From the NCBI GenBank assembly GCA_000169995.1, contig AAZW01000009.1:1-64000 (forward strand): a stretch of 64,000 bases of DNA. Reading direction: 5' to 3'. Positions 44,427-55,936 of this stretch are shown piece by piece; position 1 is the first letter of the stretch; every line of letters starts with the position of its first letter. The notes beneath the pieces were generated by a model. It searched no databases, was not told the origin of the DNA, and saw only the letters and a list, made by a program, of their open reading frames with translations. The position numbers and the translations under genes are program-made. This DNA comes from Vibrionales bacterium SWAT-3. Its GTDB lineage: Bacteria > Pseudomonadota > Gammaproteobacteria > Enterobacterales > Vibrionaceae.

Positions 44427-45731
44427 ATGTCATATGTAGCTTTAAGCGGCCTATCCGCTGCACAATTAGACCTGAATACAACCAGTAACAACATTGCGAA
44501 CGCAAACACATTTGGCTTTAAAGAGTCTCGTGCTGAGTTTGGTGATGTTTATTCAAACTCGTTGTTCACAAACGCAAAAACGACGTCAGGTGGTGGTGCG
44601 CAAGCTAGCCAAGTGGCGCAACAGTTCCACGAAGGTTCAAGTATTTATACAAACAACCCAATGGATCTACGCGTAAGTGGTACAGGTTTCTTTGCGGTAG
44701 CGAAAGACCGTATGGTGCCAGAGATTAACGAACTAACACGTAATGGTGCATTTCACCTAAACAAAGACAACTACATGGTTACGGCTAACGATGAGTTTCT
44801 TTTAGGTTACGATGTTGACCCAAACTCGGGTGAAGTTCTTTCTTATGCGCCAAAGCCTCTCGACATTCCAGCTGAATTTGGTAAGCCAAAGCAGACAGAA
44901 AACATTGAAGTAGGGGTTAACCTTCCTGCAAACGGTGACCTTAAAGATCCGGCTGCATTTAACTTCAAAGATGCTGATACCTATAACCGTGCAACGTCTT
45001 CGACGGTATACGATTCTATGGGCCAGTCTTACAAGTTAACGACTTACTACCTCAAAGATCAGACGCAACCAAATACTTGGCAGACGTACTACACCATGAC
45101 TGATGAGACTGGCGAGAAGCCACTCAACATTACTGGTGGTGATGCAACGAATGCTCAAGGTCATGTTGGTCACACAATGAAGTTCAACAATGACGGTACG
45201 TTAGCAAGCTTGAACAGTGGTCAACCGATAAACTCGGACCCACTAGGCGCTGGTGCGAACCCAATTGACTTGAACGGTGCAGATCCAACACAAGTGCTTA
45301 AGTTTGGTCTAGATTCTTCAACCCAATTTGCGGCTCCGTTTGAACTGACTAAGTTTGATGAAGATGGTGCAACAACAGGTTTCTTAACCAAAATCGATTT
45401 CGATGAGTACGGCAGTGTTCTAGGTACTTACTCAAATGGTGAAAACGTAATGCTTGGTCGTGTTGGCCTAGTACGCGTACCAAACGAGCAAGGTCTGGAT
45501 AAGAAAGGCGGTACCCAGTGGGATTCTACTAACGACTCAGGTGACAAAATCTGGGGTGAATCGAACAAAGGTTCATTTGGTAGTATCAACAACGGCTCAC
45601 TTGAGCAGTCGAACATCGATATGACTCAAGAACTGGTTGATTTGATTTCTGCTCAACGTAACTTCCAAGCGAACTCGCGTTCTCTAGAAGTACACAACCA
45701 ACTACAACAGAATATTCTTCAGATTCGTTAA
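44427..45731 (+). CDS. flgE: Flagellar hook protein FlgE
   Basis: A 434-residue hook subunit. The N-terminus SGLSAAQLDLNTTSNNIANANTFGFKESRAEF and the C-terminus SLEQSNIDMTQELVDLISAQRNFQANSRSLEVHNQLQQNILQIR are canonical. The middle domain (about 150-330) is the variable outer hook surface. A hairpin follows. Confidence 0.97.
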   Translation: MSYVALSGLSAAQLDLNTTSNNIANANTFGFKESRAEFGDVYSNSLFTNAKTTSGGGAQASQVAQQFHEGSSIYTNNPMDLRVSGTGFFAVAKDRMVPEINELTRNGAFHLNKDNYMVTANDEFLLGYDVDPNSGEVLSYAPKPLDIPAEFGKPKQTENIEVGVNLPANGDLKDPAAFNFKDADTYNRATSSTVYDSMGQSYKLTTYYLKDQTQPNTWQTYYTMTDETGEKPLNITGGDATNAQGHVGHTMKFNNDGTLASLNSGQPINSDPLGAGANPIDLNGADPTQVLKFGLDSSTQFAAPFELTKFDEDGATTGFLTKIDFDEYGSVLGTYSNGENVMLGRVGLVRVPNEQGLDKKGGTQWDSTNDSGDKIWGESNKGSFGSINNGSLEQSNIDMTQELVDLISAQRNFQANSRSLEVHNQLQQNILQIR

Positions 45732-45758
45732 TCGTTTCTAACGTTTGAATCATCTGTG

Positions 45759-45791
45759 AATACCCAATTCAATGTTATTGAATTGGGTATT
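45759..45791 (+). terminator. Hairpin after flgE
   Basis: AATACCCAATTCAA and TTGAATTGGGTATT pair around a short loop; the T tract after it is broken by G. It probably ends the flgBCDE transcript. Confidence 0.7.
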
Positions 45792-45930
45792 GTTGTTTGC
45801 TTTTTTATTTGCCGCCCTTATTGCCGCCCGGTAATGCCACTGGCAACAATTCTTCCTCAATGATCCTTTTGTGATCACCTTTCTTGTTTGTTTTTCATTT
45901 AAATTGTTGATAAATAACAGTTAAAAATAT

Positions 45931-45946
45931 TGGCACAGTGTTTGCT
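45931..45946 (+). promoter_or_regulatory. Sigma-54 promoter of flgF
   Basis: TGGCAC, five bases, TTGCT: a near-perfect -24/-12 element, 37 bases before the flgF ATG. Confidence 0.85.
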
Positions 45947-45982
45947 TTATTAGCCCCAGAAGATGATTTTTGGAGCAAAATT

Positions 45983-46732
<750 letters not shown>

Positions 46733-46753
46733 TAGAATTTAAAGGAAATTGCT

Positions 46754-47542
46754 ATGCATCCAGCATTATGGGTAAGTAAAACAGGTTTAGACGCCCAACA
46801 AACCAATATTTCAACGATTTCAAACAACCTTGCCAACGCCTCGACCATTGGTTTTAAAAAGAGCCGTGCGGTATTTGAAGATCTGTTCTACCAGAATATT
46901 AACCAGCCTGGTGGTCAGTCGTCTCAGAACACTGAGTTGCCAAGTGGCTTGATGCTAGGTGCGGGTTCTAAAGTGGTTGCCACTCAAAAGGTTCACACTC
47001 ACGGTAACGCGCAGACTACGTCGAACAGCCTCGACATGATGATCGAAGGCGACGGCTTCTTCCAAGTTGAGATGCCAGACGGTGAAACAGGTTACAGCCG
47101 CAATGGTCAGTTCACATTGAACGGTGACGGCGCAATCGTGACATCGGGTCAAGGTTACCCGCTACAACCAGAAATCGTTATTCCTGAAGATGCAATCTCA
47201 GTGACAGTAGGTAACGACGGTGAGGTATCGGTTCGTCTCCGTGGTGAGCAAAACAACGTAGTGGTAGGTCAGATCACTATTACTGACTTTGTAAACCCAG
47301 GCGGTTTAGAACCAGTAGGTCAAAATCTTTACTTGCCGACAGGTGCGAGTGGTGACCCACAAGAAGGTGTACCAGGCTTCGATGGCCTAGGTAACATCCG
47401 TCAGTCAATGCTAGAAACATCGAACGTAAACGTAACCGAAGAGCTTGTGAATATGATTGAAGCTCAACGTGTTTACGAAATGAACTCGAAAGTTATCTCG
47501 TCGGTAGACAAGATGATGAGCTTTGTTAACCAACAGCTGTAA
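46754..47542 (+). CDS. flgG: Flagellar distal rod protein FlgG
   Basis: A 262-residue distal rod subunit. ALWVSKTGLDAQQTNISTISNNLANASTIGFKKSRAVFEDLFYQ and the C-terminal ETSNVNVTEELVNMIEAQRVYEMNSKVI are canonical. Length matches E. coli (260). Confidence 0.97.
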   Translation: MHPALWVSKTGLDAQQTNISTISNNLANASTIGFKKSRAVFEDLFYQNINQPGGQSSQNTELPSGLMLGAGSKVVATQKVHTHGNAQTTSNSLDMMIEGDGFFQVEMPDGETGYSRNGQFTLNGDGAIVTSGQGYPLQPEIVIPEDAISVTVGNDGEVSVRLRGEQNNVVVGQITITDFVNPGGLEPVGQNLYLPTGASGDPQEGVPGFDGLGNIRQSMLETSNVNVTEELVNMIEAQRVYEMNSKVISSVDKMMSFVNQQL

Positions 47543-47631
47543 TCGGTTTATTCGCCGTTTACTTGTTTCGTATTAATCGACGTGTTCGTCACAGCCTACT
47601 AATTACCACGACTTGCTGAGAGTATATCGCC

Positions 47632-48408
47632 ATGAAACGTATTTTTTGTTTAGCCCTGTTAGCTTCGATGACTGGTTGTACTGTACTGGATCCAATAGAG
47701 ACGCCAGCACAAGAGAACGCGACCACAGTGGTTGATGCGGTAGAAGGCGATAAATCGGCTCAAGAAAGCTCGGGTATTATCGACACGCTTCGTGGTCGAA
47801 CGGATCCTATTGCAGGTGATCCTGCATGGGCGCCAATCAACCCAAAACAAAAGCCAGAGCATTATGCCGCGGCAACGGGTTCACTATTTAACGTAAACCA
47901 TATAGGCAGCATGTACGATGATTCAAAGCCTCGCGGTATCGGTGACATCATTACGGTAGCGCTGGATGAAAATACTCGTGCGACGAAAAAAGCCAATGCA
48001 GATATGTCTAAGTCGAACGATGCATCTATGGAGCCTTTGGCTGTTGGCGGCCAAGAGCTGACGATCGACAAGTACAACTTCTCGTACGACCTAAGCAACA
48101 CCAATACCTTCGCAGGTGATGCATCTGCTAATCAGAGCAACAGCATCAGTGGTTACATTACTGTGGAAGTGATTGAAGTGCTCGCTAACGGTAACCTAGT
48201 GGTGCGTGGTGAAAAATGGATGACATTGAACACCGGTGATGAGTACATCCGCCTAAGTGGCACTATCCGTCCGGACGATATTGATTTCGATAATACCATC
48301 GCTTCAAACCGTGTTTCTAATGCACGAATCCAGTATTCAGGTACCGGAGTGCAACAAGATATGCAAGAGCCTGGATTCTTGGCACGATTCTTTAATGTAT
48401 CTCTGTAG
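47632..48408 (+). CDS. flgH: L-ring lipoprotein FlgH
   Basis: A 258-residue lipoprotein with lipobox MTGC (Cys16). It forms the L-ring in the outer membrane. Family blocks: [48 protein letters not shown] and [24 protein letters not shown]. An insertion after the lipobox (about residues 25-60) is acidic and Ala/Ser rich. Confidence 0.96.
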   Translation: MKRIFCLALLASMTGCTVLDPIETPAQENATTVVDAVEGDKSAQESSGIIDTLRGRTDPIAGDPAWAPINPKQKPEHYAAATGSLFNVNHIGSMYDDSKPRGIGDIITVALDENTRATKKANADMSKSNDASMEPLAVGGQELTIDKYNFSYDLSNTNTFAGDASANQSNSISGYITVEVIEVLANGNLVVRGEKWMTLNTGDEYIRLSGTIRPDDIDFDNTIASNRVSNARIQYSGTGVQQDMQEPGFLARFFNVSL

Positions 48409-48502
48409 AGCTTGAGAGGGCGTCGACATACTGACAGCCCGCGTTACTCAACAATATTTCGCTAAGTTATTATTAATTAAAGCAATACAGACAGGTTACT
48501 CA

Positions 48503-49594
48503 ATGAAAAAACTGACACTCGTACTATTCGGCATGCTATTTCTTGCCACCAGTGCCCATGCTGCGCGTATTAAAGACGTGGCAAAAGTGGCGGGTGTTCG
48601 TAGTAACCAACTTGTCGGTTATGGTTTGGTCACGGGTTTGCCGGGTACCGGTGAGACAACACCCTTTACCGATCAAACATTTAACGCGATGCTGCAAAAT
48701 TTTGGCATCCAATTGCCGCCTGGCACTAAGCCAAAAACCAAAAACGTAGCGGCAGTAATTGTTACCGCTGAACTGCCGGCTTTCTCTAAGCAAGGTCAGG
48801 AAGTTGACGTCACGGTTTCTTCTATCGGTTCGGCAAAAAGCCTACGTGGTGGTACCTTGCTACAAACCTTCCTAAAAGGTCTAGATGGTCAGGTGTATGC
48901 CGTCGCGCAAGGTAACTTAGTGGTAAGTGGCTTTAGTGCTCAGGGTAACGATGGTTCTAAGATTGTCGGTAATAACCCTAACGTCGGTATCATCTCTAGT
49001 GGCGCAACAGTAGAGCAAGAGATCCCAACGCCATTCGGCCGTGGTGACTACATCACATTCAACCTAATCCAATCCGATTTCACAACAGCGCAGCGTATGG
49101 CTGATGCGGTTAATAATTTCTTAGGTCCACAAATGGCGTCAGCGGTTGATGCGACCTCCGTAAAAGTGCGTGCACCGCGAGAAATCAGCCAACGTGTGGC
49201 GTTCTTATCGGCAATCGAAAACATTGAATTTGACCCAGCTGAAGGCTCAGCGAAAATCATCGTTAACTCTCGCACAGGTACCATTGTGGTTGGTAAGCAT
49301 GTGCGCTTAAAAGCGGCGGCGGTAACACACGGCGGTATGACAGTCGCGATTAAAGAAAACTTAAACGTTAGCCAGCCGAATGCATTCTCTGGCGGTCAAA
49401 CGGTAGTGGTTCCAGACTCTGATATCGAAGTCACTGAAGCCGATGGCAAGATGTTTAAGTTCGAACCTGGCTTAACATTGGATGATTTGGTTAGAGCGGT
49501 TAACGAAGTGGGCGCAGCACCTTCTGATTTAATGGCAATCCTTCAAGCACTGAAACAAGCGGGTGCGATTGAAGGCCAGCTGATCATTATCTAA
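48503..49594 (+). CDS. flgI: P-ring protein FlgI
   Basis: A 363-residue periplasmic protein with signal peptide ending SAHA-AR. The mature start [30 protein letters not shown] is diagnostic. The C-terminus is [40 protein letters not shown]. It forms the ring round the rod at the peptidoglycan. Confidence 0.97.
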   Translation: MKKLTLVLFGMLFLATSAHAARIKDVAKVAGVRSNQLVGYGLVTGLPGTGETTPFTDQTFNAMLQNFGIQLPPGTKPKTKNVAAVIVTAELPAFSKQGQEVDVTVSSIGSAKSLRGGTLLQTFLKGLDGQVYAVAQGNLVVSGFSAQGNDGSKIVGNNPNVGIISSGATVEQEIPTPFGRGDYITFNLIQSDFTTAQRMADAVNNFLGPQMASAVDATSVKVRAPREISQRVAFLSAIENIEFDPAEGSAKIIVNSRTGTIVVGKHVRLKAAAVTHGGMTVAIKENLNVSQPNAFSGGQTVVVPDSDIEVTEADGKMFKFEPGLTLDDLVRAVNEVGAAPSDLMAILQALKQAGAIEGQLIII

Positions 49595-49604
49595 GGAATA
49601 AAGC

Positions 49605-50522
49605 ATGATTAAGAATAACAATGACATCGGCTTTATTCACGATATCGGCAGTCTCGACCGTCTTCGTCAACAAGCGGTAAATGGCGAAGAGGGCAGTGAA
49701 AAAGAAGCACTGACGGCTGCAGCAAAACAGTTTGAATCGATTTTTACTTCGATGTTGTTTAAGTCGATGCGCGATGCGAACTCAAGCTTCAAGTCGGACA
49801 TGTTGAACAGTCAGAACGAACAGTTCTATCGTCAGATGCAAGATGACCAAATGGCGAGTGAGTTGAGTGCTTCAGGTTCGTTAGGTCTTGCGGATATGAT
49901 TGTCGCGCAGTTAAGCGCTGGTCAAGCAAGCGACGCGACAGAAGATAAGGTTCGCAGTGAAGGCTTTGATACTTCATTGCAAAGACCTCAATTCTCAGGT
50001 CGTTCAGAAGATAGAACGTCAGAAATCCAATCTGCGTCAGTAGCCAAACAGCCGGTCTCTTTCGATTCACCGGAATCGTTTGTCACTTCAATGAAGCCTT
50101 ACGCAGAAAAAGCGGCAAGCGCGCTTGGTGTGGATTCATCTCTACTATTGGCTCAAGCGGCACTGGAAACAGGCTGGGGCTCTAAGATAGTCAAGAACTC
50201 TCTGGGCAACAGTAATAACCTATTCAATATCAAAGCAGACAGAAGTTGGAAAGGCGATAAAGTGGCAACTCAAACACTCGAGTTCCATGGTAAAACTGCC
50301 GTTAAAGAATCGGCCTCTTTCCGTTCTTACTCTAGTTTTGAAGACAGCTTCAACGATTATGTGAAGTTCTTGAATGAAAACCCAAGGTATGAAACGGCGC
50401 TGCAGCACCAAGGTAATTCAGAGAATTTCATCAAAGGGATTCATCAAGCAGGCTACGCAACCGACCCTAACTACGCTGATAAGGTATTGCGAGTTAAAGC
50501 TAAGATTGATGAGATGAACTAG
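49605..50522 (+). CDS. flgJ: Rod-assembly peptidoglycan hydrolase FlgJ
   Basis: A 305-residue two-domain protein. The N-terminal rod-binding part contains KQFESIFTSMLFKSMRDAN and SLGLADMIVAQLS. The C-terminal glucosaminidase domain starts near 155 with LAQAALETGWGSKIV and NNLFNIKADRSWKGD; the Glu in ALETGWG is the catalytic candidate. It opens peptidoglycan for the rod. A terminator follows. Confidence 0.95.
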   Translation: MIKNNNDIGFIHDIGSLDRLRQQAVNGEEGSEKEALTAAAKQFESIFTSMLFKSMRDANSSFKSDMLNSQNEQFYRQMQDDQMASELSASGSLGLADMIVAQLSAGQASDATEDKVRSEGFDTSLQRPQFSGRSEDRTSEIQSASVAKQPVSFDSPESFVTSMKPYAEKAASALGVDSSLLLAQAALETGWGSKIVKNSLGNSNNLFNIKADRSWKGDKVATQTLEFHGKTAVKESASFRSYSSFEDSFNDYVKFLNENPRYETALQHQGNSENFIKGIHQAGYATDPNYADKVLRVKAKIDEMN

Positions 50523-50542
50523 GTTATATCGATTGAACATCT

Positions 50543-50569
50543 AGAGCTTGCCACTGGCAGGCTCTTTTC
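50543..50569 (+). terminator. Terminator of flgFGHIJ
   Basis: AGAGCTTGCC pairs with GGCAGGCTCT around ACT, then TTTTCTT. Confidence 0.88.
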
Positions 50570-50660
50570 TTATCTGCCGTATAAGATTCAACACCACCAC
50601 ACATAGTTATCTCTTTACACTTCAACAAATTAACGCCTTTTGACTTACCTTTCTCTCTAT

Positions 50661-50676
50661 TGGCATACATATTGCT
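50661..50676 (+). promoter_or_regulatory. Sigma-54 promoter of flgKL
   Basis: TTGGCAT at -24 and TTGCT at -12, correctly spaced, 57 bases before flgK. Confidence 0.82.
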
Positions 50677-50733
50677 TTTTAAACTGGTAGTTAATCAGTT
50701 TATCCTGATTTTGTTAAGTTTTTTGGGGGCATT

Positions 50734-52614
50734 ATGGCGTCGGATCTTCTGAATGTAGGGGCACAAAGTGTTCTTACTGCTCAGAGACAGCTAAACACCA
50801 CAGGTCATAACATTTCTAACGCCAATACAGAGGGCTATAGCCGCCAATCTGTGATTCAAGGTGTTAATGACCCGCGCCAGTACGGTGGTCAAACCTACGG
50901 CATGGGTGTGCATGTGGAAAATGTTCGCCGCTCTTGGGACCAATTTGCCGTCAATGAACTTAACCTATCGACAACCAATGCCGCCAACAAAGGCGACACT
51001 CAAGGCAACTTGGATATGCTGTCGAACATGTTGTCTTCGGTGGCTTCGAAGAAGATTCCAGAAAACCTAAATGAATGGTTTGACTCGGTTAAAACCTTAG
51101 CCGATACACCGAATGACGTTGGTGCTCGAAAAGTCGTAATCGAGAAGGCTGGGTTACTCACTAAAACGTTGAATGAATTTCATGAAACGGTTCGCCAACA
51201 GTCTGATTCTACGAATAAAAAATTAGATATGGGTATCGAGCGAGTCAACCAACTCGCGATCGAGATCCGTGATGTACAACGCCTGATGATGCGAACTCCA
51301 GGACCTCATAACGACCTGCGAGATCAGCATGAAAAGCTAATTAATGAGCTTTCTGGTTACACCAAAGTAACGGTGACACCGCGCTCAAATGCCGAAGGCT
51401 TCAATGTCCATATTGGTAACGGCCACACCTTAGTATCAGGTAGTGAGGCAAGCCAACTAAAAATGGTGGACGGTTTGCCTGATGCACACCAGCGTCGCTT
51501 AGCGATTGTTGAAGGTAAGTCTTTAAAGCCGATCACAAGCAGTGACATTGATGGAAAAATCGGTGCCATGTTAGACATGCGTGATGAGCACATCCCAGCC
51601 ATCATGGATGAGCTTGGCCGTTTGGCAACTGCGTTTTCGTACAAGGTTAATGCACTTCAAGAGCAAGGTTTGGATCTCAACGGCAACGTGGGTAAGAACC
51701 TGTTTACCGATGTGAACTCTGAGCTGGTGGCAAAATCTCGTGTGACGGCAAGTGGGCAATCCAAAGCGGATGTCGCTGTGTTTATTGATGATACTTCTGC
51801 CTTAAAAGGTGGAGAGTACGGTCTTAAATACGATGGTAGTGATTACGTTGTGACCAAGCCAAGTGGCGAAACGGTCAAAGTGAGTACCGATTCAAGCGGC
51901 AACGCATTTTATCTTGATGGTATGCGCGTCGAAATTCGTAATCCGCCTGAACTTGGTGAAAAGCTGTTACTGCGTCCAACGCGTAATTTTGCCGCACAGA
52001 TTCATATGGCAACCACAGATCCAAAAGATATTGCCGCACAAAGTTATGAGGCATCCACAACGTTTGCCAAAGGCACTGCTGGGTTCAAAATCCTAGAGGC
52101 AGGCCAACTGCGTGAGTTTGAAGTGATTGTGTCACCAAAGGGTGAGCAATTTGCGGTGACGGATCCAAAAGGCAACATCTTAATGCAGCCTCAACCGTAT
52201 CCGCCACAAGGACCGGTGACGATTAACGGCACGACCTTCGAGTTAACGGCAGGCGCGCTGGCAAACGACAAATTTACGGCAAACCTTGTCCCATCAGAAG
52301 GCGACAACGGTAACTTGCGTAAGCTGCAAGATCTCCAAACAGGCAAGATCTTGAACGATGGTGAGTCTACGATTTTAGACCTTTACCACAACCTGAATAC
52401 CAACACGGGTCTGAAGTCTTCAACGGCTAATCGCTTGAGTGATATTGCGACGTTAGAAAAGCAGTCAGCCCAGGAGCGTATTGCTTCAATCTCGGGGGTT
52501 AACCTTGATGAAGAAGCGGCAAACATGATGAAGTTTCAACAAGCGTATATGGCTTCTTCACGCATCATGCAAGCTGCTAACGATACCTTTAATACTATTT
52601 TGGCTCTGAGGTAG
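50734..52614 (+). CDS. flgK: Hook-filament junction protein 1, FlgK
   Basis: A 626-residue junction protein. The N-terminus ASDLLNVGAQSVLTAQRQLNTTGHNISNANTEGYSRQ and the C-terminus NLDEEAANMMKFQQAYMASSRIMQAANDTFNTILALR are conserved. The central domains are longer than in enterics (547), as usual in Vibrio. It is 9 bases from flgL and exported with FlgN. Confidence 0.96.
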   Translation: MASDLLNVGAQSVLTAQRQLNTTGHNISNANTEGYSRQSVIQGVNDPRQYGGQTYGMGVHVENVRRSWDQFAVNELNLSTTNAANKGDTQGNLDMLSNMLSSVASKKIPENLNEWFDSVKTLADTPNDVGARKVVIEKAGLLTKTLNEFHETVRQQSDSTNKKLDMGIERVNQLAIEIRDVQRLMMRTPGPHNDLRDQHEKLINELSGYTKVTVTPRSNAEGFNVHIGNGHTLVSGSEASQLKMVDGLPDAHQRRLAIVEGKSLKPITSSDIDGKIGAMLDMRDEHIPAIMDELGRLATAFSYKVNALQEQGLDLNGNVGKNLFTDVNSELVAKSRVTASGQSKADVAVFIDDTSALKGGEYGLKYDGSDYVVTKPSGETVKVSTDSSGNAFYLDGMRVEIRNPPELGEKLLLRPTRNFAAQIHMATTDPKDIAAQSYEASTTFAKGTAGFKILEAGQLREFEVIVSPKGEQFAVTDPKGNILMQPQPYPPQGPVTINGTTFELTAGALANDKFTANLVPSEGDNGNLRKLQDLQTGKILNDGESTILDLYHNLNTNTGLKSSTANRLSDIATLEKQSAQERIASISGVNLDEEAANMMKFQQAYMASSRIMQAANDTFNTILALR

Positions 52615-52623
52615 GAAGTATAA

Positions 52624-53814
52624 ATGTTAAATCGTATATCTAGCTTCCATAACTACCAGTCCGTACAAAATGACTTGCGCCGCCAAGAGAACAAGGTGCA
52701 TCACAACCAAGCGCAACTCGCTTCCGGTAAGAAGCTGCAGTCGCCAAGTGATGACCCGCTAGCGACGCACTATTTACAAAATATTGGTCAGCAATCAGAG
52801 CAACTTAAACAGTACGTTGATGCTATTACTCTGGTTAGAAACCGCCTTGAGCATCATGAGGTGATGATCGCCAACTCGGAAGGCTTTGCTGATGAAGCAA
52901 AACGAACCGTGATGGAAATGATCAACGGCGCGTTGTCACCTGAAGACCGTTTAGCGAAGAAGCGTGAAATCCAAGAGTTAGCGAATAACTTTTTGTACTT
53001 AGCAAACTCTCAAGACGAATCTGGCAACTACACATTTGCTGGTACTAAGCCAAAAAGCCAGCCCTTCTTTCGCGATAACGAAGGAACGGTGACGTATCAA
53101 GGCGACGATTATCAGCGAAAGATGCGTGTAGCGAGTAGCTTTGAAATGGCGATGAATGATCCGGGCAGTAAGTTATTTATGGAAATAGATAACCCATTCG
53201 GTGATTACGAGCCTCAATACGAGCTTGAGCCCGCATCTGAATTACTACTTGGTCGTGCAACAAACAGTGCAGAAGATGGTTCTACTTATAAAGTAACCTT
53301 TGTTGATATGCAGACTGGTAAGTTTGCGTACCAACTTGAAAAAGATGGCGCTGTGGTTGCTGCTGAAGATTTTGATCCTGCGACTGGCATTGTCTACGAA
53401 GGGTTAAACATTCAGTTTAAAGGGCAAGTCACCAAGGGTGATTCGATCACCTTAGAGCCAAGAGAGACATTCTCGATCTTTGACACGTTCAAAGAAGCGG
53501 CAGAACAGGTAGAAAATCCAGTGTCCGATGCATCGGCAACGGCAAAACTGCACCAAATGACGGAAGAGTTCCATGCTGCGTTTATTCACTTAACGAAAGC
53601 AAGAACAGACGTCGGTGCCCGTTTGAGTACATTGGATATTCAAGAGCAACAACATGAAGATTTTAAGTTGTCTTTGGCGAAAGCAAAAAGCAACTTTGAA
53701 GATTTGGATTACTCGAAAGCTATCATTGAATTCAATGAAAACTCTCGAGCACTGCAAGCTTCACAGCAAGCGTTTGGCAAAACAAAAGACCTAACCTTGT
53801 TTAACTATATTTAA
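52624..53814 (+). CDS. flgL: Hook-filament junction protein 3, FlgL
   Basis: A 396-residue flagellin-like protein. The N-terminal coiled coil starts LNRISSFHNYQSVQNDLRRQENKVHHNQAQLASGKKLQSPSDDPLA, and the C-terminal FEDLDYSKAIIEFNENSRALQASQQAF closes it. It joins FlgK to the filament. Confidence 0.95.
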   Translation: MLNRISSFHNYQSVQNDLRRQENKVHHNQAQLASGKKLQSPSDDPLATHYLQNIGQQSEQLKQYVDAITLVRNRLEHHEVMIANSEGFADEAKRTVMEMINGALSPEDRLAKKREIQELANNFLYLANSQDESGNYTFAGTKPKSQPFFRDNEGTVTYQGDDYQRKMRVASSFEMAMNDPGSKLFMEIDNPFGDYEPQYELEPASELLLGRATNSAEDGSTYKVTFVDMQTGKFAYQLEKDGAVVAAEDFDPATGIVYEGLNIQFKGQVTKGDSITLEPRETFSIFDTFKEAAEQVENPVSDASATAKLHQMTEEFHAAFIHLTKARTDVGARLSTLDIQEQQHEDFKLSLAKAKSNFEDLDYSKAIIEFNENSRALQASQQAFGKTKDLTLFNYI

Positions 53815-53823
53815 TGATTAATC

Positions 53824-53851
53824 GGTATTTAGTGGTGAACTGCTAAATACC
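53824..53851 (+). other. Hairpin after flgL
   Basis: GGTATTTAG pairs with CTAAATACC around an 10-base loop, with no T run. A weaker pair TTGCCGC/GCGGCAA (from 53908) follows, whose T run lies on the minus strand. Confidence 0.45.
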
Positions 53852-54078
53852 AAGGAGTCGATTCTTTGCCTTATGTGCTATGCCATACGTGCGAATGACT
53901 TCAAAAATTGCCGCTTTTTCGTACGAAGCTTAATGTTTCTTGATATAGCGGCAAAAAACGGCAACAAGAGGATGAGGGCAGTTTCATCTTCTAAAAGTAG
54001 ACAATCATAATCGCGTTTAATTTTCTGTAAGTTTTTGATTATTAGTAAATAAAAAAATTATTTATACAAAATTAAACT

Positions 54079-54094
54079 TGGCATACAACTTGTA
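54079..54094 (+). promoter_or_regulatory. Sigma-54 promoter of flagellin 1
   Basis: TTGGCAT at -24 with TTGTA (usual TTGCA) at -12, correct spacing. In V. cholerae flaA alone among flagellins is sigma-54/FlrC dependent, and this gene occupies the same place after flgL. Confidence 0.65.
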
Positions 54095-54233
54095 TCTGTG
54101 TTGGTTATAAATGATTAATACAGATCTTAAACCTTGTGTAAGGTTTATTGAGTAACATACGGTCAGTGCTTATCCATATGAGAGTAAAGCTGGCCGCTTC
54201 GCAGAGAGCTTGCGAACTCATAAGGAGAGCAAA

Positions 54234-55370
54234 ATGGCAGTTAATGTAAGTACTAACGTTTCCGCAATGACAGCGCAGCGTTACCTGAACAAAGCGTCTA
54301 ATGACTTAGCGACTTCTATGGAGCGTTTGTCATCTGGTCACAAGATCAACAGCGCGAAAGATGATGCGGCAGGTCTGCAAATCTCGAACCGTCTAACGGC
54401 TCAGTCTCGTGGTCTTGATGTAGCAATGCGTAATGCCAACGACGGTATTTCGATCGCTCAAACAGCAGAAGGCGCGATGAACGAATCGACTAACGTACTA
54501 CAACGTATGCGTGATCTAGCGATTCAATCATCAAACGGCACTAACTCGCCGGCAGAGCGTACTGCACTGAATGAAGAGTCAATGGCACTTCAAGATGAGC
54601 TTAACCGTATCGCGGAAACCACATCGTTTGGTGGTCGTCGTCTACTGAACGGGTCATTCGGTGAAGCTTCATTCCAGATTGGTTCTAACTCTGGTGAAGC
54701 AATGATCATGGCTCTGACAAGCATCCGTGCAGATGACTACCGTATGGGTGGTACTACGTTCGATTCAGAAAACGCGAAAGATAAGAACTGGGAAGTGCCG
54801 CCAACAGCGAGCGATCTTAAGTTTGAATTCAAAACTAAAGCGGGTGAAGACATCGTTCTAGATATCAACACTAAAGCGGGTGACGATATTGAAGAGTTAG
54901 CGACTTACATTAATGGTCAATCTGACTTACTAAATGCATCGGTTACTGATGACGGTCGTTTACAGTTATTCGTAGCAGAACCAGACCTAGCTGGCGCTAT
55001 GTCTATCTCTGGTGGCTTGGCATCTGAGCTTGGAATTAAGAGCGAAGGCCGTGCAACATCAGTTCAAGATATCAGTCTAACAAGTGTTGCTGGTTCACAG
55101 AACGCTATCAGCGTTATTGATTCTGCATTGAAGTACGTAGATTCACAGCGTGCTGATTTGGGTGCGAAACAGAACCGTCTAAGCCACAGTATTAATAACT
55201 TGGCAAACGTTCAAGAGAACGTAGACGCTTCAAACAGCCGAATCAAAGATACGGACTTTGCGAAAGAGACGACGCAAATGACCAAATCACAAATTCTGCA
55301 ACAAGCAGGTACTTCAATACTTGCTCAAGCAAAACAATTGCCTAACTCTGCAATGTCACTATTGCAATAG
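54234..55370 (+). CDS. flaA: Flagellin 1 (FlaA-type polar flagellin)
   Basis: A 378-residue flagellin from ATG 54234 with AAGGAG upstream; a longer frame from 54210 is unlikely. The D0/D1 start [50 protein letters not shown] and the C-terminal [31 protein letters not shown] are conserved. It differs most from the other two copies in the middle domain and ends LLQ rather than LLG. The promoter is sigma-54 type, which supports a FlaA role as core flagellin (inference). Confidence 0.93.
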   Translation: MAVNVSTNVSAMTAQRYLNKASNDLATSMERLSSGHKINSAKDDAAGLQISNRLTAQSRGLDVAMRNANDGISIAQTAEGAMNESTNVLQRMRDLAIQSSNGTNSPAERTALNEESMALQDELNRIAETTSFGGRRLLNGSFGEASFQIGSNSGEAMIMALTSIRADDYRMGGTTFDSENAKDKNWEVPPTASDLKFEFKTKAGEDIVLDINTKAGDDIEELATYINGQSDLLNASVTDDGRLQLFVAEPDLAGAMSISGGLASELGIKSEGRATSVQDISLTSVAGSQNAISVIDSALKYVDSQRADLGAKQNRLSHSINNLANVQENVDASNSRIKDTDFAKETTQMTKSQILQQAGTSILAQAKQLPNSAMSLLQ

Positions 55371-55382
55371 TTATTGGTTGAA

Positions 55383-55419
55383 CTTGCTGCTCGTGTTCAG
55401 ACGTGAGCCATGCAGCAAG
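55383..55419 (+). other. Hairpin after flagellin 1
   Basis: CTTGCTGC pairs with GCAGCAAG across a 21-base loop; no T run. It is probably part of the 3' untranslated region. Confidence 0.4.
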
Positions 55420-55561
55420 GGAAACTGGCAAGCATACTTACTAGTGAGTGTTTAGCTCTCTCATCTCTCACCTGCTATCCATTTTTACGGTAAGAATGCA
55501 ACGGCGAGTCGGAAATGTGTTCATTTCTCGATGATCTCCACACAGGCTCTGACGCGCCAAC

Positions 55562-55597
55562 TAGCCCCGGTTCTCTCAAAGGAAAAGGGGCTTTTTC
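55562..55597 (+). terminator. Terminator of flagellin 1
   Basis: TAGCCCC pairs with GGGGCT across an 18-base loop, then TTTTTCCTTT. Confidence 0.7.
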
Positions 55598-55909
55598 CTT
55601 TCTGAAGATTGTGTTTTATTTTCCCTTCTAACGATCTTTCTTCGTTTTTTCGCTCTGCTAGTTTTAATTTTCTCTGCCGACTTTGTGAAAAACAGCTCAC
55701 CTTTTTGCCTACTATTTGCCCACAGCCATGAATTTTGCTGATTGATCATTTCTGTACATAGGCTAACTAAAAAGCCAGTTTGAACGTTTTTCAAACAACC
55801 CACATGCTCTCAATAACAAAAATCTACAGTTATTTTAGAAAGTTTAATTTTTTAAGTTGTTGAAATTTTTATGGTTAGTAATTTTTTTGTGGTTTTTTAA
55901 AAGTTTTTC

Positions 55910-55936
55910 TAAAGCTTCTGATTTTCGAGCCGTTAT
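55910..55936 (+). promoter_or_regulatory. Sigma-28 promoter of flagellin 2
   Basis: TAAAG, 14 bases, GCCGTTAT. The first ten bases (TAAAGCTTCT) are identical to the site before flagellin 3. Confidence 0.82.

Larger units (their letters stand above)
53815..54233. other. Intergenic region before the first flagellin
   Basis: About 420 AT-rich bases holding the flgL hairpins, the sigma-54 site at 54079 and a leader of about 130 bases. No open reading frame of note. Confidence 0.6.

Noticed and set aside
55576..55803. A 75-codon minus-strand frame between flagellins 1 and 2
   Set aside because: It is rich in Lys and Arg from AT-rich DNA, overlaps the flagellin 1 terminator and has no ribosome site.
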